DNA from: Actinomycetota bacterium
Lineage (GTDB): Bacteria > Actinomycetota > Actinomycetes > Actinomycetales > Dermatophilaceae
Length of the DNA: 64,000 nt
Assembly: GCA_020161845.1 (NCBI GenBank)
Contig: JAIUNK010000009.1
Span: forward strand, 1-64,000
Direction of reading: 5' to 3'
The translations under genes were made by a program, and so were the position numbers. This document shows positions 1 through 6,283 of the stretch, piece after piece (the stretch's first letter is position 1; each line of letters starts with the position of its first letter). The notes beneath the pieces were generated by a model that worked only from the letters and a program-made list of their open reading frames with translations, did not search any database and was not told where the DNA came from.

Positions 1-210
1 CGGACGGTGCTCGATTCGCATCGGGCCCGGCCTCTGTTCCGGACCCGGACGTCGCATGTTCGCCATGGCGGATAGGTTGCCAGACGGCTCGGCCCCCTGG
101 CGAACAGGCTGCCGCGGGACAAGCTGTCTCAGACTGCACGCAACGTCTGTCGCCAGGTGCTGCGTGGCTGGCGCTCGGTGGTAGGCGGGGGTCATGAACC
201 CCTTCGAGTG

Positions 211-254
211 CAGTCTAGCATCCCTAGACACTTATGTCTAGGGATGCTAGACTG
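211..254 (+). promoter_or_regulatory. Palindromic promoter-operator of the HicA/HicB-like pair
   Basis: Two perfect 20-bp inverted arms (211-230 and 235-254) flank a CTTA loop. Each arm is itself TCTAG-N5-CTAGA, so the site holds four TCTAG half-sites. On the + strand TAGACA (225-230) and TAGACT (248-253) are spaced 17 bp apart, a good -35/-10 pair. The GTG start of the toxin gene lies 6 nt after the -10, so the mRNA would begin at the start codon without a leader. Because the site is symmetric, the same -35/-10 pair also reads on the - strand. Antitoxins with a DNA-binding end commonly repress their own operon, and this site is well placed for that (inference). Confidence 0.75.
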
Positions 255-259
255 ACCTG

Positions 260-475
260 GTGACCAAGCGGCGTGTCTTGATTCGAACGCTTGCTGCGGG
301 CGCTCGGGGCGCGGGCTTGCCCTTCGGGGTTGCGCGGGAAGGTGGCCGACACACCATCTTCTTCGTGGGATCAACACTGATTCCGGTTCCCCGGCACGCA
401 GAGATCAACGAGGTGGTCACTATCGCGATCTACAAAGAGGCATCGGTCGAGCTTGGAAAGGACTGGTGGAAGTGA
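260..475 (+). CDS. HicA-like mRNA-interferase toxin
   Basis: 71 residues, GTG start. The order KRR, then EGGRHTIFF, then PVPRHAEINE is that of HicA toxins, small double-stranded-RNA-binding-fold proteins that cleave mRNA in the cytoplasm; the His of GRHT (about residue 31) fits the catalytic His. There is no Shine-Dalgarno sequence; the start sits 6 nt after a TAGACT -10 box, so the message is probably leaderless. The last bases overlap the next start (GTGA at 472-475), so toxin and antitoxin would be translationally coupled. The assignment rests on motif order only; the strand 1 region (LAAGARGAGLPFG) is longer than in classical HicA. Confidence 0.72.
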   Translation: MTKRRVLIRTLAAGARGAGLPFGVAREGGRHTIFFVGSTLIPVPRHAEINEVVTIAIYKEASVELGKDWWK

Positions 476-843
476 CACGCTACGAGGCGCTGGCGCGTCG
501 GGTGGGAAATTCCTGGGCTATTCAGGTGGCGAACGTCGGCCCTACGCAGGCTCGACGGCTCGGGGAGATCGAGGAGATGGCCCGCGACCTGGTGGCTTGT
601 ATGGCGAACGTCGACGTGCACACGGTCGACATCGACATCACCGTCGAACTGCCCGAAGGCGTGCGGCATTCACTGGAGCACGCGCACCGAGCTAGGGCGG
701 CTGAGGAGCAATCCCGGGCGGAGGCCAACAGGAGTTTCCAGGACGCGGCGCGGCAGCTTCGAGACGGCGGCCTCACGGTTCGCGAAATCGGGACGCTCCT
801 CGGCGTTTCGTACCAGCGGGCCCACCAGTTGCTGAGTGCCTGA
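472..843 (+). CDS. HicB-like antitoxin with C-terminal helix-turn-helix
   Basis: About 123 residues from the GTG at 472, which overlaps the toxin stop by GTGA; an in-frame GTG at 466 is the alternative. The N-terminal half (YEALARRVGNSWAIQVANVG, then TQARRLGEIEEMARDLVA) resembles the partly degraded RNase-H-like fold of HicB antitoxins of actinobacteria. The C-terminal part, TVREIGTLLGVSYQRAHQLL, is a clear helix-turn-helix, linked by an Ala/Glu-rich helix (residues about 70-95). It probably binds the HicA-like toxin and the TCTAG palindrome at 211-254. It ends just before a convergent amidase remnant. Confidence 0.75.
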   Translation: MTRYEALARRVGNSWAIQVANVGPTQARRLGEIEEMARDLVACMANVDVHTVDIDITVELPEGVRHSLEHAHRARAAEEQSRAEANRSFQDAARQLRDGGLTVREIGTLLGVSYQRAHQLLSA

Positions 844-913
844 CCCAAGGTCCGGGGCCGGCGCCGGCGCACGACGTACCGCCTGACCGTGGTCACCCCA
901 TAACAGGCCCAGC

Positions 914-1130
914 TCAGGGCAGGTGCGGCATCCTCCCGGCGGTCGGGTTCAGCCGCTCCCAGGCAGCGCCGACCGCCAGGGCCTCGGCCTCCCGGAGCGG
1001 TTTGCCGATCACCTGCAGGCCGATCGGTAGCCCCGCGCCGGAGAAGCCGCACGGCACCGACAGCGCCGTCAGGCCGGTGAGATTGCCGAGGGCGCTGGTG
1101 CGCACGGACGAGTCGATGTTCGCCCTCCGG
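914..1130 (-). pseudogene. 3' remnant of an amidase (GatA/AtzF-type) gene
   Basis: Read on the - strand, about 70 codons match the C-terminal end of amidase-signature enzymes: [36 protein letters not shown] and a tail [11 protein letters not shown]. The Ser-Ser-Lys catalytic part that should precede it (at higher coordinates) is absent: the homology stops near 1130 and the upstream sequence becomes AT-rich non-coding DNA. The fragment therefore cannot be active. It marks a deletion or insertion end next to accessory DNA. The exact breakpoint cannot be fixed without an alignment. Confidence 0.7.
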
Positions 1131-1189
1131 CTCGCCGTGTGGCGACCGCCTCCGGCCGACCGCGCCACCGTCTCCAGGGCTGGCATCGG

Positions 1190-1390
1190 TCGAGCTGCGG
1201 ACGGAAGGTCCGAGTTGATCAGGGTATTTACATAGTCATAGATGTGATCTGTCTAACAGTTATATTCGATGCGAGAAGCGCTGTACCCGAGTGAATGTCG
1301 CGCACAAGCCGGTCGCGTTTCGTGAATAATCTCGAACATAACATGAGTCTGTGACTGGACTATTGGAGCGCGTGTACGAGATCATTAGTC
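1190..1390 (+). promoter_or_regulatory. AT-rich upstream region of the DUF222/HNH gene
   Basis: About 200 bp, clearly richer in A+T than the surroundings, between the amidase remnant and the DUF222/HNH gene. TATATT at 1261-1266 and TAACAT near 1340 are possible -10 boxes, but no convincing -35 partner is seen. No gene is visible. Confidence 0.35.
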
Positions 1391-3034
1391 ATGACCACGA
1401 CGGATGATCGGCCCCACACCACGGGTGTGGCAGCATCGCCGTTCGAGGTCATGCTCTGGCTGGGCGATGCCGTACGTCGAGTGGGGTCGGGGCTGCGGAG
1501 CTTGACCGGTGCCGGCGCGCCTGAGGCCGACGCGTGTCGGGCTGACGTGCCTGGCGGTGGCGATGGTGGTGGCCCGGTTCGGCTGGGCGACGTGTTGGCC
1601 TTGGTGCCGACCGACGAGCTGGCGGGGCTGTTCGGGGACTTGGTGGCGGTGCGGGCGTTGGCGGAAGGGGTCTCGGCGGCGGTGCTGGCCGAGGCCGTGT
1701 CGCGTGGGGTGGTCGCTGCCGCGGATGAGTCGCCGCGGCCGATCGGGCCGAAGGTTACCGCGTGGGTGCAGGAGCAGGCCGCCGCAGCGGGGACGCCGGT
1801 CACGGCAGGGGTGGCAGGCACGTATCGGACGGGTTGGGAGCAGTCCCGCCGGCCCGAGCTGGCGCCGCTGACGGAGGCGGTCCGGGCCGGCCGGATCTCG
1901 CTGGCCGTGGGGGCCCGGCTCGGGTCTGATTTGTCGACGTTGGCGGTCAAGATCCCCACCGACTGGTGGGACGCGGCGGCGGGAGAGTTGATCGCGCACG
2001 CCGCCACAGGTGCCTCAGCGACCCAGCTGGGCAGCCTCAAAGAAGCGCTGATCGCCAGCTACGGCGACGAAGGCGACTTCGAGGAGCAGCAGAAAGACCT
2101 GCACGCTCAGCGGCGGTTCACCAACCCCGTCAAGGACGCGACCGGAATGTGGGTCGGCCGCTATGCGATGACCAACGACGACTACGCCGCCCTCAAAGCC
2201 GCCCTCGATGCCCTGGCGGCGCCGACCCCGACCGCGGAGGGTGAGGTTGATACCCGCACTGCGGAACAACGCAACCTGGACGCGATCATCGAGATGGCCC
2301 GCGTCGTGGCCACCGATCCCACGTTGAGCGGCCACGTCCGGCCCGGTTCGGCCGTCAAGGCCCAGATCATCATCACCATCGACCACGACCTGCTGGCCGA
2401 GAAGGTCCGCGCCTACCACGCCCAACGCGCCGGCCACCACGGCGCCCAGCGCGCCGACCATGAGTGCGCGCAGCGCGCCGGCCACGATTGCGCCCAGGGC
2501 GCCGGCCAGGACTGCGCCCGGGAGAACTCGTGCGGTGTGCAGGAGTCGACGGGAAGCGCCGGGTCAGCTGGAAGCGCCGGGTCAGCGGGCAGCGCGGGGT
2601 CGACGGGGTCGGCCAGGTCAGCGGGGTCGGCCGGGTCGGCGGGTCGAGGGGCTGGGTGGGGGTACGGGCTGGATGGGCATGGCACCCCACTGACCCCGGC
2701 CACGGTGCGGCGGTTGGCCTGTGATGCCCGGTTGATCCCGGCCGTGCTCGGCACCGACGGCGCGATCCTCGACCTCGGCCGGGCGGCGCGGCTCGCCTCC
2801 CCGGATCAGGTCCGCTACCTGCGCCTGCGGGACGGGTGCTGCACCTTCCCCGGCTGCGACCGACCACCGTCCTGGTGCGAGGCTCACCATCTGCGCGAAT
2901 GGACCGAAGACCTCGGCGAGACCAATGTCGACAATCTCGCGCTGCTGTGCACCAGACACCACACCGACGTCCACACCCGCGGCCTCGTCGGGCGCTTGGT
3001 CGACGGCCGGATCCGCTGGAGCCGCCGCCAGTAG
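1391..3034 (+). CDS. DUF222 / HNH endonuclease (13E12-repeat family)
   Basis: 547 residues. The N-terminal two thirds is the helical DUF222 domain of actinobacteria. The C-terminal HNH domain (about residues 480-530) has CTFPGCDRPPSWCEAHH, followed by NLALLCTRHHTDVH; the paired Cys and His residues are the zinc and metal ligands, so the nuclease centre looks intact. Between the two (residues about 343-425) lies an insert of Gln-Arg-Ala-Gly-His repeats and then Gly-Ser-Ala repeats, coded by GC-rich tandem DNA at 2416-2656. In Mycobacterium, REP13E12 elements carry such genes and serve as a prophage attachment site. Here the gene sits directly to the left of repeat A and the 3.7-21.4 kb block. 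The cellular role of the family is not known. Confidence 0.92.
   Translation: MTTTDDRPHTTGVAASPFEVMLWLGDAVRRVGSGLRSLTGAGAPEADACRADVPGGGDGGGPVRLGDVLALVPTDELAGLFGDLVAVRALAEGVSAAVLAEAVSRGVVAAADESPRPIGPKVTAWVQEQAAAAGTPVTAGVAGTYRTGWEQSRRPELAPLTEAVRAGRISLAVGARLGSDLSTLAVKIPTDWWDAAAGELIAHAATGASATQLGSLKEALIASYGDEGDFEEQQKDLHAQRRFTNPVKDATGMWVGRYAMTNDDYAALKAALDALAAPTPTAEGEVDTRTAEQRNLDAIIEMARVVATDPTLSGHVRPGSAVKAQIIITIDHDLLAEKVRAYHAQRAGHHGAQRADHECAQRAGHDCAQGAGQDCARENSCGVQESTGSAGSAGSAGSAGSAGSTGSARSAGSAGSAGRGAGWGYGLDGHGTPLTPATVRRLACDARLIPAVLGTDGAILDLGRAARLASPDQVRYLRLRDGCCTFPGCDRPPSWCEAHHLREWTEDLGETNVDNLALLCTRHHTDVHTRGLVGRLVDGRIRWSRRQ
2545..2645 (+). repeat. In-frame GC-rich tandem repeat (Gly-Ser-Ala coding)
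   Basis: Short imperfect units of the type GGGTCAGCGG / GGGTCGGCCG repeat through this stretch of the DUF222/HNH gene and encode a Gly-Ala-Ser linker. Length is likely to vary between strains by slippage. Confidence 0.7.
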
Positions 3035-3159
3035 CCGCTGCCCCCTTTCGGCCGCACGCCCACCATTTCCGCACGTCCACCCCCCGGGTGCCCTCCCACG
3101 CGCCCGCGCGTCCACCCGGCTGCATGCCCACTCGGCCGGGTTGGCGTTCGATGTCGTTA

Positions 3160-3309
3160 GCTGCGGCGGAAGGCGGCGCAGGCGCCCCCTTCCGCCGCAG
3201 TCAGTCGGCTGTTGAGCGACCGTGCTAGCCGAGTCACCGTGCCGGCCCGCCGCGCGGCAGGGCGAACGACGGGCCGCTGCCGCGACGGACGAGTCCGAGG
3301 ACGGAACCA
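3160..3309 (+). repeat. Direct repeat A, two-hairpin element (left flank of the GTPase block)
   Basis: 150 bp that recur at 21473-21621 (repeat B) in the same orientation, with about 18 mismatches and no gap by my alignment. The element opens with a perfect 12-bp stem, CTGCGGCGGAAG (3161-3172) with CTTCCGCCGCAG (3189-3200), and has a second stem, CGGCCCGCCG (3243-3252) with CGACGGGCCG (one mismatch). Repeat B keeps both stems by paired changes. It lies about 125 bp after the DUF222/HNH stop. Possible roles are an integration or recombination footprint, a structured RNA or terminator family, or a miniature mobile element. Confidence 0.85.
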
Positions 3310-3668
3310 GCGACGCCAAGAGGCCATCAGTTGTCCATGATTTGCCCACCGCCGTGGGCGCTACCGCTGCGTACCCGCCACATAACCTAACTCCGCTCCG
3401 GCATGCACGCGCCGTACGTCCTCGGCGACGTGCTACTGCCGCAGCGTCGCTCGCCGCGGCTCGGTGCGCTTGGCCGTACCGATAACGACGTCGCAACCGT
3501 CCGGACGACAAGGGGGCATGTGCCCATGACGGCACCCGGCCAGGAGCCGCGATTCAGCCACCGCCTCCCAAGCCCGCCGACCGGCCCGAACGAGACGGTG
3601 CGCGGATGCGCTTGCCAATCAGTCCCAAGGAAACTCTGCGAGACGGTGACCACGGAGGGGTGTCCGGA
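3310..3668 (+). other. Gene-free upstream region of the 13-gene block
   Basis: No convincing gene. The region holds a small hairpin GCCCAC-CGCC-GTGGGC (3344-3359) and an AT-richer patch CATAACCTAACT (about 3381-3392) that could contain a -10 box. An upstream in-frame ATG at 3606 exists, but the Shine-Dalgarno GGAGG at 3654-3658 points to the ATG at 3669. The promoter of the long operon must lie here or further left. Confidence 0.4.
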
Positions 3669-4514
3669 ATGACCGACATACCTGCCGAAACGCATCGACA
3701 CGGTGAGCCCGTGTCCCCGTCTTCTGCGACGCCGCACTCCCACGAAGCCGCCGCCACGTCGACCCCTCCGGTAGACCCCGATCCTGCGCTGGACTCCTCC
3801 GGAGCGTCGGTGAACCCAGTGGGCGCGGGCGTTCCGCCGGCCGACCATGCCCACCAAACCGACCAAGCCGACCAAGCCGCAGCAGCCGACACGCCGGAAA
3901 GCCATGCCGGAGGGCTCGCCGGTCCCGCGGCCTGGGCTGCCGAACTCGCCGGGCTCCGCGACCAGATTGCCGGCTTCCATGAGCGGTCCGCGGCGCAGGA
4001 GGACGTGATTCGCCGGATGCAGCAACGCATCGAAGAGCTGCAGGCCGAGGTCGCCCGGTCCTTCTTCGCACCGGTGATCAACGAGCTCGCCTCGCTGCAC
4101 GCCGACGCTACCCAGGCGGCGGAGGCCGCCGAGGCGACCGCCGAGACCTTCACCGCGCAGCGGGCCCACAACGAACTCCTCGCTTTCCTCGCGCGGGTGG
4201 AGACCTGCATGGAGCACCTCGGCGTCGAGCCGCTGGCTGCGAGGCCCCTCGACGACTTCGACTCGCGCACGCAGACGGCCGTCGGGACGACACCCACGGC
4301 GGACCCCCGTCTGGATCGGCGCGTCGCTCGCGTGGTCCGGCAAGGGTTCGCCCCGCCCGGCGCCCGTCGCCCTACCGTGTACACCCGCGTCGTCGTGTAC
4401 ACCCACGACCCCGAGCACGCTCCCGCGTCGGCGCCAGAACCAGCGCCCGCGCTCGATGGAACACCCGACATGCCCCCGACGATCCCGCTGCCCGACCGCA
4501 GCAACGAAAGGTGA
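3669..4514 (+). CDS. GrpE-like coiled-coil co-chaperone
   Basis: 281 residues from the ATG at 3669, supported by GGAGG ten nt upstream. Residues 1-85 are disordered, Pro/Ala/His-rich. Residues about 89-131 form a coiled coil (LRDQIAGFHERSAAQ, then MQQRIEELQAEVARS), followed by a helical part starting FFAPVINELASL. A short beta-like end (VARVVRQGF, then RVVVYTHD) resembles the GrpE layout of long helix, four-helix part and beta wing. The very next gene is an Hsp70, so a nucleotide-exchange role for that Hsp70 is likely. Sequence similarity to housekeeping GrpE is weak, and the family call is inference from layout and context. The stop is followed after 10 nt by the Hsp70 start. Confidence 0.6.
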   Translation: MTDIPAETHRHGEPVSPSSATPHSHEAAATSTPPVDPDPALDSSGASVNPVGAGVPPADHAHQTDQADQAAAADTPESHAGGLAGPAAWAAELAGLRDQIAGFHERSAAQEDVIRRMQQRIEELQAEVARSFFAPVINELASLHADATQAAEAAEATAETFTAQRAHNELLAFLARVETCMEHLGVEPLAARPLDDFDSRTQTAVGTTPTADPRLDRRVARVVRQGFAPPGARRPTVYTRVVVYTHDPEHAPASAPEPAPALDGTPDMPPTIPLPDRSNER

Positions 4515-4524
4515 GGTAACCGCC

Positions 4525-6180
4525 ATGGCTGATCCGGTGTTCGGCATCGATCTGGGGACGACCTACTCCGCCATCGCCTACATCAATGACTACGGGCAGG
4601 CGGAGGTCATCCGTAACAGCGAAGGCCAGGAGACCACGCCGTCCGTCGTGTACTTCGAGAGCGATACCAGCTACGTCGTCGGGCGCGAGGCGAAGAACAC
4701 GGCGCTGGCCTACCCGGACGACACGGTGTCCCTCATCAAGCGACAAATGGGCAACCGGGTGGAAATGGAGCACTTCGGCAAGGCTCACAGCCCGGAGACG
4801 ATCTCGGCACTCATCCTCACCGACCTGGTGCGCACGGCCCAGGAGGCCACCGGCATCCAGTCCAACCGGGTGGTCATCACCGTGCCCGCCTACTTCGGTC
4901 TGACCGAGCGCGGCGCTACCCGGCAGGCCGGCGAGATCGCCGGTCTGGAGGTCGTCGGGGTCGTCACCGAGCCGGTCGCCGCAGCCCTGTCGGCCGGGAT
5001 CAAGGGCGACGCCGAGAAGACGCTGTTCGTCTACGACCTCGGCGGCGGCACCTTCGACTGCACGGTCATGCGCGTCTCCCCGGCAGGGGTCGAGGTGATC
5101 GTCACCGACGGGAACCGCCTTCTCGGCGGAGCCGACTGGGACGTCGCGCTCTTCGACCTCATCGTCGAGAAGTTCCAGGCCCGCGCCAACCTCACGGAAG
5201 ACCCCGCCGAGGACTCCGACTTTGTGCAGAAACTCAGCAACGACGTTGAGCAGTGCAAGATCACCCTGACGAAGAAACAGAAGGCCACCGTGCCCTGCCG
5301 GTACGCCGGGGCGACCGAGATCATCGAGGTCACCCGCGAGGAATTCGAGGAGCGCACCCGCCCCCTCGTCGAGCGGACCCTGGACATCGTCCGCCGCGCC
5401 AAGGAGGACGCCGAACGGCGTCACCCCGGCATCAGTTTCGATGAGGTGCTCCTCGTCGGCGGATCGGCCCGCATGCCGATGATCTCGCAATCCCTCACGG
5501 ACACCTTCGGCTGGGAGCTCACGAAGACCGACTTCGACCTCGCGGTGGCCAAGGGCGCCGCGATCTACGGCCAGGGCGCCTCCGGCTTCGCCGACCGGGA
5601 CATCACCGGCGGTGAGGGGGGCTCCGGGGACGACGGCGACCGCCGCACGGCGGTGGGCGAAGGCGATGGCGCCGCCACCGTGGACCCGGACGCGCCGAAG
5701 CAGCTGCTCATCGGCGGCCGGACCATGTCGATCAGCGGCGTTCTCTCGCGCGGCCTCGGCATCCTGTTTGTGCGGGACAACCCCACCACGGGGGCCATGG
5801 AGGAGTACGTCGAATTCCTCGCGCACAAGGATGACCCGGTGCCCCTCGATATCGAGGTCCACGCCGGCACCTACAGCGCCAACCAGACCGAGGCGCAGGT
5901 CGCGATCTACGAGCAAGCCGGCGATGTCGAATCCGAGGACAAGGCCAACAGCCGCGAGCTGCCGCCCGGCTGCGAATTCACCGGGTTGCCTCCGCTTCCC
6001 AAGAACTCCCCGATCGACATCACCGTGCACATCGACGCGGAGGGCCTGTCCACCATCACGGCGTACGAGCCCACCAGCGGCCGCCGTCTCACCGCGACCG
6101 CCCAGCTGTCCGTCCTCTCCGAGGCCGAGCAGGCGGCGGCCAAGGAGATGGTGTCCGGGCTGGTACGGCGGGACGACTGA
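4525..6180 (+). CDS. Hsp70-family chaperone 1 of the block
   Basis: 551 residues from the ATG at 4525, with AAAGGTGAGG just upstream. The nucleotide-binding domain is complete: phosphate-1 loop DLGTTYS (residues 9-15), VPAYF, phosphate-2 loop DLGGGTFD (from residue 171) and VGGSARMP (about 311-318). After an acidic Gly/Asp linker (about residues 355-395) comes a short beta-rich substrate-binding-like part ending at residue 551. The long helical lid and the acidic tail of DnaK (over 600 residues) are missing. It is thus a dedicated, lid-less Hsp70, not the housekeeping DnaK. With the GrpE-like protein upstream it forms a chaperone pair at the head of the operon, possibly to hold or assemble the GTPases or the toxin. 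Confidence 0.9.
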   Translation: MADPVFGIDLGTTYSAIAYINDYGQAEVIRNSEGQETTPSVVYFESDTSYVVGREAKNTALAYPDDTVSLIKRQMGNRVEMEHFGKAHSPETISALILTDLVRTAQEATGIQSNRVVITVPAYFGLTERGATRQAGEIAGLEVVGVVTEPVAAALSAGIKGDAEKTLFVYDLGGGTFDCTVMRVSPAGVEVIVTDGNRLLGGADWDVALFDLIVEKFQARANLTEDPAEDSDFVQKLSNDVEQCKITLTKKQKATVPCRYAGATEIIEVTREEFEERTRPLVERTLDIVRRAKEDAERRHPGISFDEVLLVGGSARMPMISQSLTDTFGWELTKTDFDLAVAKGAAIYGQGASGFADRDITGGEGGSGDDGDRRTAVGEGDGAATVDPDAPKQLLIGGRTMSISGVLSRGLGILFVRDNPTTGAMEEYVEFLAHKDDPVPLDIEVHAGTYSANQTEAQVAIYEQAGDVESEDKANSRELPPGCEFTGLPPLPKNSPIDITVHIDAEGLSTITAYEPTSGRRLTATAQLSVLSEAEQAAAKEMVSGLVRRDD

Positions 6181-6188
6181 CCAGGCGA

Positions 6189-6227
6189 GTCAACCGGCCA
6201 CCCAACGGGTGAGAGCGGCCGGCTGAC
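6189..6227 (+). terminator. Nested hairpin between Hsp70-1 and the FN3-like gene
   Basis: Outer arms GTCAaCCGGCC (6189-6199) and GGCCGGcTGAC (6217-6227) pair with one mismatch, with an inner stem CACCC-AAC-GGGTG (6199-6211). It sits in a 103-bp gap, the largest inside the first half of the operon. There is no T-run. It may lower read-through so that the chaperone pair is made in excess over the downstream proteins. Confidence 0.4.
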
Positions 6228-6283
6228 AAGCGGCGACCGACCGGAATGACTGGGCAGCGCGGACCAAGAACTGGGGGTGTGGC

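Noticed and set aside
1-210. A gene at the very left end
   Set aside because: No frame with a plausible protein or family match on either strand; only a small hairpin (GGGGT-CATGA-ACCCC) near 188-202.
3606-3668. Upstream ATG at 3606 as the start of the GrpE-like gene
   Set aside because: No ribosome site there; GGAGG lies 10 nt before the ATG at 3669.
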